Source of the DNA: a virus
Direction: 5' to 3' (one strand)
Virus record (IMG/VR): IMGVR_UViG_3300010885_037967
Span: 1-40,174 of that record
Length of the DNA stretch: 40,174 nt
The translations under genes were made by a program, and so were the position numbers. The notes under the pieces were generated by a model that was not told the origin of the DNA, searched no databases, and saw only the letters and a list, made by a program, of their open reading frames with translations. Below, in pieces: positions 15,247 through 25,900 of the stretch (the first letter of the stretch is position 1; every line of letters begins with the position of its first letter).

Positions 15247-18200
15247 GGGTTACATAGGATAGTAAAGTTTATTCCCACATTCAATTCAAAATTTTGGGTG
15301 GTATTCAATGGTAAACAGTTATTATTGTATATTGTTATAGTTTGATCATCAGTATTAATAGTATAAGATAAACCATAATCAAGTAAATTAGTTAATGAGT
15401 CATATAAACTGTCAACCCAATTATTTGCTGTTGGAGTACTTAAAGTTGGGTTTGAGAATCCAACCCCATTAAAAAATGGGTATATAATTATTGGTGAACC
15501 ATCAATTCTAATATCGATATACCAATCAGACTCTAATGTATTTAATAAACAATCATTATTAATATCCAAATTATTATCATTCCCATATGTGGTTAATGAA
15601 CTACCCAATAATGCTCCAAATGAAGTTATTGTTGGATTTGTGTCCCAAGGGTATAGACCAATAACAGTTTGTTGTATAGGACAATCATATGAAAATATTT
15701 GTGTTATTAATTTACAAGGTTTACAAGGTACTGGTATAATTTCACAACCCCTTTGTCTTCTCCACACAAATTTTTGTCTATGAAAAATTGAGTTTTCATA
15801 TTTTACTCCCGTATTCCATATTGTAGTTGCTGGTATCATTTGTTCAACTAATCTTATCCAATAATCTCCCATACCATTAACATAGTCAATCATTGTTTGA
15901 TAGTTAAAATTATCATTAGGAATATTTATTGCCATTCCAGATTCCAAATATTTCCAATAAATTGAAGATAGTGTTGGATATCCACTTGTCTTTCCATCGG
16001 TATTAAATTGTCTGTTTCTTACATTTATCATATTTTTCCAAAAAGTTTGGGCAAATTCAAAAAATGTTTTTTCTTTTGGTTTTGGTATAATTTGGGTCCA
16101 ATCAATACCCCCTCTACTTGGATATTCAACATTTGGGTATGGATTACAATATGTTGGATCTATATAACTTAACCCTTGTTCTGGAATTGGGTAATTATAT
16201 TTTCTAGACATTGTCCACACATCATACACCAATCCTTGTGATGGATTCATAAATAAATCAACATTTTTAACATTTATAACTAATCTATCGTCAGATACCT
16301 TATAATAAGCATTAAAGTTACCATCAAAGTTTTTTCTTAAAAATTTTTCATTATTTATCCAACTTTTTTTATTGTCAACCGTTTTTTTAAGATTAAATCC
16401 TAAATTCATGTATGGAAAACTACGATATCTTTCTAAATATTCTTGCCCATAATTAAATGGTAATAATTTTGTTTGATAATTAGGGTTGGATCCAGTAAAT
16501 ACACTATTTGTTAAATCAACTTTTTCGGGCATTCTGTGTTGTGGTGTTGATTCAAACCAACCTCCCCCAATTTGAAAGAAATATGTGTCGTTTGGAACTG
16601 GCATACTTGGAAAACCGTAACTATCAATAGGGTAATCATTGTTCGTTAAACTAATATCTTGAGTGATTGTGGTTGTTGTAAATCCAGTATATTGTACCCC
16701 CATAATTGAAAACAAGTCATTTGTGTCCAAAACAGGTAATTCCTGTGAGTATGTTCCACCAGATATTTGAGCGTACTGAATATCAAATTGTCTCAAATTT
16801 ATTTTTTGATCGGCAAGGTAAATATATTCGTTAAATTCTGTTAACGCTTCAGGAGCCCCAACCATTCTTAATAATATTTCAATTGATTTTCTTGTTCCTT
16901 TAGATTTAAATAAAAAAGCGGAATTTAAAATTAAATTTCTGAAATATTGATAATTTAACTCTTCAGGTGTTTGACCTATTGGTAAACCCGTAAATGAATT
17001 ACTCCCGTTACTAAAAACTGAACTTAATAATTGATCGTTTGTTATTTGAGAGATGTTTGTATTCCACCCAAGTGTTTGTGCCAAATTTTTAAGTAATTGT
17101 GATGGAATATCATTTTTAATATTGTAATTAACAGAATTCATGTTAGCAAGAGCCGTAATAAATTTTCTTGTTTCGTCAAAACTTCTACCGTATATCTGTA
17201 ATACTTTTTGTATTTTTTGGTCTGAAGTATCAAATTCTTTTATAGCATCAGCAGTTAAAAATCTTGTTATTAAGTTTGTTTTATATAAATCAATACTTTC
17301 CGATAAAGAATTTAATTTTGTTAAATAATTTGTAAATTTGGGGGTTATAATATCTAAATTCCACGATCCATTTAACGGAAATATTGCAACTTCTTGTGTA
17401 TAATAAAATTGTCCGTCATCATTTTCTTTTGGTATGTTAAAATATGAACTATATATTGGAACCATATTTCTATTCAACAAAAAGTTTTCAACTTGATCTA
17501 AATTTTCATTAAATACTTTATTAACGTATAACTGTTTTGGTCTTATTATAAAATTACTATTTGTTGTTGTATTACCAGAAAACGGATCACCATTAACATA
17601 AACTTTAAAAACAGTGTCCGTTACTTGTGCGGGAATAAAATCAGATATAGGGTATTCAATATCATTTAAAAACAGTGAATATTTTAAATACTGTGTCGTA
17701 AAATTTCTTAAATATGAAACAGATATTTCCCTTAATTCAATATTTCTAGTGGCATTAACAGTATAATCAATACTAAACGGATTTCTAATAACAGATATTG
17801 GTATTTCAAAGTATGTTTCATCTTCAACACTATTATAAATAATGTTTTGTGCGGTTAAAGATATAACAAAATTAGTTTGTACATTGTTTATGTCTAATGC
17901 TGCAGGAAAATAATTAATAATGTTTGTAACTGAAGTTGACATCCTTTTGGTTAAAGATCCAAACATAGTAAAATTAGTAACTTGACTTAAATCAAAATTG
18001 GGATATACTCTAAAATTATCGGCAATTAATTTTTTTGATTCTTCTATATTAGATATATTTAACGTATCTAAAGATATTGGTTCAGAAAACGATCCAATTG
18101 AAAATGTCCTATCTTGTTTTTCACTAATGCTTGTTGTAAACTCAAAATTTGCCTGCGTAAAACCTCCACCGTCAACTAGTTGGAACCCAACTAAGTTGTC

Positions 18201-18260
18201 TGAAAAGGTACCCTGACCACTGGCAGGTTGAGGGGGACATTTATATTTGTTTGTCGCCAT
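15243..18260 (-). CDS. large baseplate/tail protein with a gpI/gp7-like motif
   Basis: 1,005 residues. The N-terminal half has long beta and helical stretches without recognisable domains. At about residues 440-475 a helical segment reads FRNLILNSAFLFKSKGTRKS then IEILLRMVGAPE. This resembles the KGT-containing helices of tail protein I (P2 gpI), whose T4 counterpart in the wedge is gp7. A central Tyr/Trp-rich region follows, and the last about 100 residues (IDGSPIIIYPFFNGVG to NFTILCNP) form a module also found inside the next gene, to which this one is coupled by ATGA. The start shares one base with the upstream stop (TAATG), and its first 12 bases are identical to those of the gp32-like and helicase genes. 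A wedge role is inferred from motif and position. Confidence 0.72.
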   Translation of the reverse strand: MATNKYKCPPQPASGQGTFSDNLVGFQLVDGGGFTQANFEFTTSISEKQDRTFSIGSFSEPISLDTLNISNIEESKKLIADNFRVYPNFDLSQVTNFTMFGSLTKRMSTSVTNIINYFPAALDINNVQTNFVISLTAQNIIYNSVEDETYFEIPISVIRNPFSIDYTVNATRNIELREISVSYLRNFTTQYLKYSLFLNDIEYPISDFIPAQVTDTVFKVYVNGDPFSGNTTTNSNFIIRPKQLYVNKVFNENLDQVENFLLNRNMVPIYSSYFNIPKENDDGQFYYTQEVAIFPLNGSWNLDIITPKFTNYLTKLNSLSESIDLYKTNLITRFLTADAIKEFDTSDQKIQKVLQIYGRSFDETRKFITALANMNSVNYNIKNDIPSQLLKNLAQTLGWNTNISQITNDQLLSSVFSNGSNSFTGLPIGQTPEELNYQYFRNLILNSAFLFKSKGTRKSIEILLRMVGAPEALTEFNEYIYLADQKINLRQFDIQYAQISGGTYSQELPVLDTNDLFSIMGVQYTGFTTTTITQDISLTNNDYPIDSYGFPSMPVPNDTYFFQIGGGWFESTPQHRMPEKVDLTNSVFTGSNPNYQTKLLPFNYGQEYLERYRSFPYMNLGFNLKKTVDNKKSWINNEKFLRKNFDGNFNAYYKVSDDRLVINVKNVDLFMNPSQGLVYDVWTMSRKYNYPIPEQGLSYIDPTYCNPYPNVEYPSRGGIDWTQIIPKPKEKTFFEFAQTFWKNMINVRNRQFNTDGKTSGYPTLSSIYWKYLESGMAINIPNDNFNYQTMIDYVNGMGDYWIRLVEQMIPATTIWNTGVKYENSIFHRQKFVWRRQRGCEIIPVPCKPCKLITQIFSYDCPIQQTVIGLYPWDTNPTITSFGALLGSSLTTYGNDNNLDINNDCLLNTLESDWYIDIRIDGSPIIIYPFFNGVGFSNPTLSTPTANNWVDSLYDSLTNLLDYGLSYTINTDDQTITIYNNNCLPLNTTQNFELNVGINFTILCNP

Positions 18261-19168
18261 TATGAAGTTATATTTGAGAAGTTTTTACTAAAATCAATAT
18301 TAATACCCCTATCTTGTCTTACCTCATATAATAAGTTATTAAATTGATCTCTAATTTCATAAAGATTGTATTGTTTATAAATATTGTTGTTACTGTCATA
18401 TATGGTATATATACCATCATCCATAGATTTAGTTTGATTACCATATAACGCAATTGCTAGTGTTGAAATATCGTGTTCAACAATTTCAATTTCAACTGTT
18501 GTTGGATTAAAGTATGTGTTAGATATTATTATATTTTGATCCGGTTGTCCAATAAATGGGGTTGCATTTGGTTTATTTGTTGGAGATGACGATGGAGATA
18601 AAGTACAAAATATTAAATTTGTTGATGATTCAACATACCTATATCTAATAGACTTTTGACTTGTATTCGTTAAATTTTCAACAACAGGTTCACAATAGAA
18701 TGATGAGGTTATAATTCTAAAAAAATTAGGAATTTTAGTCCCATCAGAATTTAAATATTCAACCCTAAAACCAACTAAACCTTGATTAATAAATTTATTT
18801 TTAAAGTTAGAAGGAACATTATTTATATCAACAACAATACCTTTAACATTGGGTAAAGCGGACAATATTCCACAATCTAAAATTTTAGTTCTTATTTCTG
18901 CTGGTCTTATATATAACGTATATATACCAAGTTGATTGAATTGATCTGTGGGTAATTTTAAATTATATAATCCCCCAAGTATTTCAACATTATTATTACC
19001 ACCAGTAGTTCCGTTATGAAAATATGGTCTCAATATCGCACTCGCATTTAATTTTGTTAATACAAAATTGTCTGTTTCGTCTCTTGATGGTGTATAATTT
19101 AAAATTATTTCTACGTCATCAGGGCTTACATCCGAGCTTCTTATTGTTCCGTAATTACCTGTAGCCAC
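18260..19168 (-). CDS. virion structural protein of unknown fold, 302 aa, GTG start
   Basis: 302 residues starting at GTG (19168); no in-frame ATG lies near, and the encoded VATGNYGTIRSSDVSPDDVE has the form of other starts here. The protein is strand-rich and lacks catalytic or membrane motifs. Stretches such as LYNLKLPTDQFNQLGIYTLY and DDGIYTIYDSNNNIYKQYNL suggest beta-sandwich domains. A Pro/Ser/Thr-rich segment near residues 196-210 (LSPSSSPTNKPNATP) may be a flexible joint. It sits between the PKD protein and the gpI-like protein and shares one base with the latter's start, so it is part of the baseplate operon. A box TATTTATA lies about 35 bases upstream. It is probably a baseplate or fibre-connector part. 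Confidence 0.7.
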   Translation of the reverse strand: MATGNYGTIRSSDVSPDDVEIILNYTPSRDETDNFVLTKLNASAILRPYFHNGTTGGNNNVEILGGLYNLKLPTDQFNQLGIYTLYIRPAEIRTKILDCGILSALPNVKGIVVDINNVPSNFKNKFINQGLVGFRVEYLNSDGTKIPNFFRIITSSFYCEPVVENLTNTSQKSIRYRYVESSTNLIFCTLSPSSSPTNKPNATPFIGQPDQNIIISNTYFNPTTVEIEIVEHDISTLAIALYGNQTKSMDDGIYTIYDSNNNIYKQYNLYEIRDQFNNLLYEVRQDRGINIDFSKNFSNITS

Positions 19169-19218
19169 AATTATTAGTTTTTAAAATTTGTTTATTGTTT
19201 AAATATAAATACTTAAAA

Positions 19219-20391
19219 TCATTGTTTTTCAACATTAAAAAATCCATATCCATATTTTTCTAAATCTCCCACATTATCAACTTCTCCAAGTCTTTCAATA
19301 CTTTCTAATCCCGAATTTTTACCTCTCTCAATATAGACATCAGTTTGTATTTCTGGTTGGTCAATTACATTAAGTAACGCTTCATTTTTTGTTATTGCAG
19401 ATAAAATTAAATCGTTTTGTGTAAATCCTGATGAATCAATAATGTATAATGTGGTACCATCATTATAATCATAGTAAAGAATATCATTAATTGTATATGC
19501 AGTATATGTGTTTGTCGGATCCGGACCCCAATAAGTTCCAACAGATTCTGATGTTCCGGTAACTTGTATCCCTATTTTAAATTTACCACCATATAAATTA
19601 TATGTTGGACCATATGATGTTAAATCATTTACATTTGATTGTGTATATCCTGTTATAATAAATGGTACAGTGGTGTAGTTTGAACTTATGTAATCATTTA
19701 TGTTAGTATTTGAATCGCCAGTAAAAATATAATCATAATTAAATGATGTATTTGCCCAACTACCTCCCGCAGGGGTGAATGTTGCAACTCCATTAGGATT
19801 AAAAATAACCACATTAGTAAATGGAACAGTAACAGTTTTTGTTATGATTGATATTCCCCATGGTGATATAGATTTAAGGGTAATTGTGTATGTTTGATTA
19901 ACAACAGGATAAACATGGGTATATTGAATTGGTGAAGTTACTGTTTGAATTGGGGATCCATCCCCCCAATCAACAGTATAAGTTGATACGGATAAAAACT
20001 TTTTGAATTCAGTGTCTGAAGTATTATAGAAGTAAAAAGTATATGGATTACCTGTTGTTGCGGAAAATAAAAAGTTAGTAATAACTTCTTTTTGTATTAT
20101 TGCTCCGTCAAATATAGAGTAATAACCAATATCTGTAGCCACTTCTGTTAATAGAATTGGTACCGATAGTTGAGTTAATAATGAATATCCATTTGTTCCT
20201 CCTGACAATATTTGTGACATACCTGAGTACACACCAGTAAATCCAGTTAATGTTGTTGGGGTTACTGAAGTAATTGAACAACACGGATCAGTAAAATAAG
20301 AGTATTCAGTATCACCTAAGTAGGTAATACCAACGATGTCCCTCTTAATATTTTCGGGAGATATTTTAAAATAATATTTTTGTTCTTCCAT
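19219..20391 (-). CDS. PKD-domain virion protein, 390 aa
   Basis: 390 residues. At about residues 130-197 a PKD domain is visible: the hallmark VDWGDGSPIQTV, then YTHVYPVVNQTYTITLKSIS and the closing strand TKTVTVPF. PKD folds are Ig-like beta sandwiches common in surface and sugar-binding proteins. The flanks are also strand-rich, with many Thr and Tyr (VGTYWGPDPTNTYTAYTIND). The C-terminus is charged (RGKNSGLESIERLGEVDNVG). It starts one base after the upstream 273-residue gene, with which it must be co-translated. It is probably a baseplate decoration or fibre-base protein. Confidence 0.75.
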   Translation of the reverse strand: MEEQKYYFKISPENIKRDIVGITYLGDTEYSYFTDPCCSITSVTPTTLTGFTGVYSGMSQILSGGTNGYSLLTQLSVPILLTEVATDIGYYSIFDGAIIQKEVITNFLFSATTGNPYTFYFYNTSDTEFKKFLSVSTYTVDWGDGSPIQTVTSPIQYTHVYPVVNQTYTITLKSISPWGISIITKTVTVPFTNVVIFNPNGVATFTPAGGSWANTSFNYDYIFTGDSNTNINDYISSNYTTVPFIITGYTQSNVNDLTSYGPTYNLYGGKFKIGIQVTGTSESVGTYWGPDPTNTYTAYTINDILYYDYNDGTTLYIIDSSGFTQNDLILSAITKNEALLNVIDQPEIQTDVYIERGKNSGLESIERLGEVDNVGDLEKYGYGFFNVEKQ

Positions 20392-20392
20392 A

Positions 20393-21214
20393 TTAAGGGT
20401 TTACATATTCATACCATTGAATTGGGAATCCGTCTATCCCAACTCTTTGTGTTAAATTTGAAGTTGCGTAAACTTCATAAGTTTTATTTGTGTAATCTAA
20501 CTTAACTTTATAATAAAAATAATCATTTGGATTAAATGTAAATTTATTTCCAATGTTTGGTTGTGAAGTATTTGTCATTTTAACATAAACCCCCAATCTT
20601 GCATCAAAAAATTTAGCTCCCATATAAAAATCAGAAATATTAATATAATCTTGTTTTCTTAACCAATATAAATGAAAACCTTCCTTATCTCCAATAAAAT
20701 CTAAACTAAACTTTGGTATTTTAATATCAACATTTGATAATAATGAGGATAGTGTTACCGGTTGAGTAAACCCTTGTTGTACAGGTAATATTATTGATAA
20801 ATAAAGATTTTGAGTTTTTTCATCGGTAGTGTCATATAAATCCAATTTAAAAAATGATTTAGTAAAAGGTTTTTGGTAAAAATAAATTTCGTCCACAGTA
20901 AACCCTTCATCTAAATAACTATTATTCCAATTTGTATTATTTATTAACGGCGATGTTATTGGTAAAACATTGTCATAAAAATAAAATTCATAATTTATAT
21001 TTGTTTTCATTAAATTTAAATTATCAACATATTCATTGTGAGAAAATCTTGAGATCTCAAAATCATTTACCCCCCCAATAACTTCTTTAACCATTTTTTC
21101 TTGATATTCATCAATACTATCATCTCTACCAAGAAAATCCCAATTCATTTCTAATGGAATATTTAAATACTGATTATTTTCAGGTAAAACTATTTTATAT
21201 TTATTCACAATCAT
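20393..21214 (-). CDS. virion structural protein of unknown function, 273 aa
   Basis: 273 residues, rich in Tyr, Phe, Asn and Asp, with no recognised domain. The N-terminus VNKYKIVLPENNQYLNIPLE is followed by an acidic stretch and by segments such as DFYMGAKFFDARLGVYVKMT. A C-terminal strand pair (YYKVKLDYTNKTYEVYATSN) looks like a small beta domain. Its first 14 bases overlap the end of the 589-residue gene, and it ends one base before the PKD gene, so it is a fixed member of the baseplate operon. Only a structural role is supported by context. Confidence 0.65.
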   Translation of the reverse strand: MIVNKYKIVLPENNQYLNIPLEMNWDFLGRDDSIDEYQEKMVKEVIGGVNDFEISRFSHNEYVDNLNLMKTNINYEFYFYDNVLPITSPLINNTNWNNSYLDEGFTVDEIYFYQKPFTKSFFKLDLYDTTDEKTQNLYLSIILPVQQGFTQPVTLSSLLSNVDIKIPKFSLDFIGDKEGFHLYWLRKQDYINISDFYMGAKFFDARLGVYVKMTNTSQPNIGNKFTFNPNDYFYYKVKLDYTNKTYEVYATSNLTQRVGIDGFPIQWYEYVNP

Positions 21215-22970
21215 CTGTAGTTGGTGGTGCTATTACGTTTATGTTCTGAACTCCAACATTACTTCCTTCAGGTATTATTCTAAAAATCGTATTTACAAAG
21301 GGATAATGTTTACCATTTATAAATGGATAATCAACCCCCACTCCATCATTATCAATAAAACCATACGGATATAAATCTCTCCATCTAAAACTATTTGATA
21401 AATTGGAGTAAAATGAATAGTCAGGAATGTTAGTTACCTTTAATGGATCACCCTCTTCAACATATGATGAATATTTTCTTAAAACAATTGGGTCATGTGG
21501 TTTATAAAAATACCCAAATTGATTATTTTGTGGGGCATTAGTATTCAAACTAAAATAAGCTTGATTGTAAGTTATTTTATGGTTGTATTTAGATATTACT
21601 CTTTCAGTTTGTTCATAATCATTCCATTCACAATGATCACCATCAATTAAATCTTCAGATTTAAGATTTTCATTGTATAAAAACGGTCCCACTATTGGTG
21701 TTGTTAGACTATTATAAGTGTTAGTTAAAATTGAAGTCTCCGATAAAGGATTGGAAACATCCCACCAAGGATTTGGTAGTGAGTTATTTAAATATAAATT
21801 AAAATCCCAACCTTCTTTTAACTTTTTTGTCCACCCAAAATACCCTTTCCATATAGTTGTAAAAAATAATTCACTTACTGGTCTATTTTGATTATCCCTT
21901 AAAGGGTTAATATCTATATCAACATTAAAGGATAATGAATACGACTGACTTCCTTCTAAAATTGATGTTCTTGAAAGATTGTTTGGTGTTAACACCGCAT
22001 TTTCAAATTTACTTTTTGCGTTATATATATTTTGTTCAAACCCAGCTTTAACCATTACAGCGTCTTCAGAATTTGTTAATATTTTATGAACCCTAACATA
22101 ATATTCTGAAGTAGTTTCAATTTCATTACTTTTATTTATTACTCTTTTAAATGTTCCTGTATTTCCGTTATTAAATGTTGTACCAACATAACCAATATTA
22201 TAAATGTTAAATATAAATTCTTCACTACCAAAACCACCGTCCCCTAAACTATTAATTTGAAATATATTAGTTCCATTGTATGTTAAAGATAATTTTACAA
22301 ACTCACCAACATTTAACCCATGTTTCATAGGACATCTAAATTCAATGTTTGGTCCAAAATTATTATTACCAACATTAATTATAAATGGAATTCCATCTGA
22401 AACCATCCAAACCCAACTTGCTGTTGTTTCTGTATCAATAGCATACATTTGTTTAGTATAGTTATTTTTATATCCATAACTAACATAATGTGTCCAATTA
22501 TATGTACTAGCACTTTTATTCACAAAATTAATATGGTTATTTGGGGGTAAAGTATATCCACCAACATTATTATCCGTTCTAATAAAATCAAATTCAAAGT
22601 ATTGTGGAAGACCGTCCCAAGGAACATTTGGTACGGGAATTGCCGGTGGTTGGTTTCCTCCAGGAAATGTTAATAAAGTATTTTCAATAGAGTTAGTATA
22701 ATATAAATTGTTTTTAAATGGGTCGTAATTTGTTGATCCTGTATACTCATTTTTAAAAATAATAGAATATTTTGTTACAGGTCTAAAAATTGTACTTGAT
22801 TCTCTTTCATCAATAAAAACTTGTTGTAAACCTAAATCTACATTTCTATCAAATTCAATAATTTCTTTTTCATTTTGATTTAAATCAACATTTACCGATA
22901 ATACGGAATTTGGTGAAGATTTATATCTTAACGAACCTAAAACTATTTTTGTTGTATCATTTACTCCCAT
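21201..22970 (-). CDS. virion structural protein, 589 aa
   Basis: 589 residues, strongly aromatic and Asn-rich, without catalytic motifs, signal peptide or membrane segments. It starts MGVNDTTKIVLGSLRYKSSP; the middle has TSEYYVRVHKILTNSEDAVM and SLSFNVDIDINPLRDNQNRP, suggesting several beta domains. The C-terminal part has Tyr/Pro-rich segments (FGYFYKPHDPIVLRKYSSY) and ends in acidic TTDDCE. It shares one base with the stop of the 1,897-residue gene and overlaps the next gene by 14 bases. Its place after gp25, gp6 and the giant protein suggests a peripheral baseplate component comparable in position to T4 gp8-gp10, but no sequence likeness to those was recognised. Confidence 0.68.
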   Translation of the reverse strand: MGVNDTTKIVLGSLRYKSSPNSVLSVNVDLNQNEKEIIEFDRNVDLGLQQVFIDERESSTIFRPVTKYSIIFKNEYTGSTNYDPFKNNLYYTNSIENTLLTFPGGNQPPAIPVPNVPWDGLPQYFEFDFIRTDNNVGGYTLPPNNHINFVNKSASTYNWTHYVSYGYKNNYTKQMYAIDTETTASWVWMVSDGIPFIINVGNNNFGPNIEFRCPMKHGLNVGEFVKLSLTYNGTNIFQINSLGDGGFGSEEFIFNIYNIGYVGTTFNNGNTGTFKRVINKSNEIETTSEYYVRVHKILTNSEDAVMVKAGFEQNIYNAKSKFENAVLTPNNLSRTSILEGSQSYSLSFNVDIDINPLRDNQNRPVSELFFTTIWKGYFGWTKKLKEGWDFNLYLNNSLPNPWWDVSNPLSETSILTNTYNSLTTPIVGPFLYNENLKSEDLIDGDHCEWNDYEQTERVISKYNHKITYNQAYFSLNTNAPQNNQFGYFYKPHDPIVLRKYSSYVEEGDPLKVTNIPDYSFYSNLSNSFRWRDLYPYGFIDNDGVGVDYPFINGKHYPFVNTIFRIIPEGSNVGVQNINVIAPPTTDDCE

Positions 22971-25900
22971 TATATCTCAGTAAAATTAACATATTTTTTT
23001 ATAAATCTATTCATCGCAGTTTTTCCGTTATTTAAACCAAAATAAAAGTGACTAGGTGCTCCAACCAAATAAAGATTACCGTTTACCGCAAGGGGTTGAC
23101 CAGGTATTATTGGTGACGGAAGTCCTGTTGACGCATTAAAATTAGTTATAAACCCTTGGGGTAATAGTGGTAAAGAATTTCCAGGTATTAATGAAGGTGT
23201 TGAAAAATAAGGATCAACACTATAATCTAAATCTTGATATCCTTTCTTAAAAAATCCAACCCCCCCACTTTGATTGGGGTTTGTCCACCAATTATTAGAT
23301 TCCGACCCAAAAATTACACTAGATGGTTGTAAAATCCATTTATAATGGGGTACTTCTTGAGTTTTTGGATAACCATAAGCATCTTGTAATAAAGGTGAAA
23401 TGTTATAAATTTCAATACCAGGTGTTAATTGTCTTCTGTAATAATATTCAATTGTGGATGATCTATAAAATACACCAAAAACAGGTTTACTTGGTGAAGG
23501 AGACTGTCCATCATCACCAATAAATATGTCCAAATTACCATAATTTTCATCAATAAATGAATTAATTTTATGTTCTGAATTAATAGATAATGATTGAGCA
23601 AAATCACCATCAATTCTATCTCCGCCACGACTGCTATTAAAAAACTGAATAATCCCCTTACCCTCACTATCATTTCCACCAACACTAACAGGTATTAATG
23701 CTTGTCTAAAATTAGCGTTTAGTATTCTTGATAAAAACCCTATTTGTATAATATCACCATTTTCATTATAACTTGTTGATCTGAACTGTTCGGCCATATA
23801 CCCTTTAAAATTAGGGTCATTACAAATTTCACTTATATATGAATCTCTTGGCCCCATATCTAATATTGTGGTTGGGAACATTATATTTTTATCATTATAC
23901 CCTGGTTTAAAATTTAATGTTAACCAATTTGGTGGTTGTGGTATTTCTTTTCCAATAAATTCTTGATTGCTATCACTCCAAGGAGAACTTCTATAATAGA
24001 AATTATTACTGTTATTATTATAAACAACAATATCTTTACAATATACATAATTAGGTGTTGTTATATTAGTAAGGTTGCTTGTTGGATATATTGATCTTTT
24101 GTTAAAAGTTGGCATGTATAATGTACCATTTATCCAATTATTTTGAAAAGTTTGAGCGAAAACTCCTCTACACAGAGCAAATACTAATGTAAATCTTGTT
24201 TTCCATTCCATAAACAATCTACGATCGTCTCTAAAAGCATTTCTTATTAAATAATAATGTTTATCATGATCACTATTATCTTTATTTAATAAACAATAAC
24301 AACCTTTAGTTACTCTATTTTCAGGAATAGAACATTGGTTAGCGGGGATTACCCCCACATTAGTACCACTACCCGAATAACAATCTAAAGCAACCAATCC
24401 ATCACAAGTAAGTGTTTGAGTTAATCCAGTATTACCACTATATTGATCTAAAAATTCAGAAACATCATAAATACTAGCAAAATTACTTGTGTTTTGACCA
24501 CCAACACCGTCAGCTTTATAATAACAGAACTTATTGTTTTGGTGTAAAGCGTATCCAGTACCATTTCCAGGTGCAGGATCAATACAAGTGGATGTAGGTA
24601 ATCTATCACTTCTCATAACAATTCTATTTGAATTATTAAAATTAACACCTAACAAGGAAAGGTCCTTAAAATAAGCTGGAGAATATAACGCAAAATGATC
24701 GGTTAGATTATTAGTTGGCCAACCATAGTCTGTCTTATTCGACACTTGGTTATAAAAAGCTCCATTTAAAGAGTACGAATAATTAAAAGACGCAGCAATA
24801 AAAGGACCTCCACCTATATAGTCTGTTTGATTTCTAGGTAAAGTATAATTACTAATTGGTGATAATAAATAAGGATTTATAGCTAAAGCTTGTTTTGGTT
24901 GGAAATATGTTAATGGAGCATATGGGTTTGATGATAGCTCATCTGTTGATAAATAGTAATATGGTAATGTAGACGTGAAACCTGTATAATTACTAGGAGT
25001 TATTGTAAAAGTAAATGAAGGGAAATATAAATTGGTGAACGTATTTGTTGGTGTATTATGTGTCAATGGTGTTTGACCAACAGGTTTTATTGGTTGATTT
25101 AAATAATATTTACCTCTTATTTTTAAATTTGCTTGTGGTGTTGTATATCCTAATATTTTTGATATATCATATTCTATTGTTTGTTTTTCGGTATGTGGAT
25201 CAACACCTCTAACAAACATTAATACCTCATAATTTGCCGAATTAGATAATGAAGCAAGACAATCAAAATTATTTGCCTGTATCGAAGGTATTCCATTATC
25301 ATTATTATAGGTTTGTCCGTTAACAAAAGTTGGTGGGGTAATAGGACTGGAGTTACTAAAACTATTAAATATGTATGGAGGAAACGGTAGGAAATAAGTT
25401 AAATCACAAGGATCAGCAATAACATATTGAATTTCGTGTCTTAAATATTTTTTTGGAAATAAATTTATATTTGTAGTACTATCTAATAAATTAAAATTAG
25501 AAACAGAAATTCCTGTTATTACTTGAAAATACTCCACATCTGTTGGATATTTTAAATAATCATCTTTATTTATATCAGTTATTGTGTCACCAGTTTGAAG
25601 TATGTTGATAGTTGAAAAAAGTGGCATACTTGGGTTGGTTGGGTTAGCATATGTAATAGTGTTTGAAATTGGAACAACATTAGATGTAATATTTGGTGCC
25701 GCAGATAATGTTGTTGTTCCTGTTACCGAGTTATTACCAAATATATTTAGTGTTGCACCAGTTAAATTTATGTTTCTTGGTATTAGTTGTCCATTTTTAA
25801 AGAGAGGACTCTGAAATGTCACAAGTTCTCCTATTCCTAAAGTTTGTGCTGTTCCGGCATTTGCTAAAACAACAATAATTTGATCTGTAAATGATTGTTG

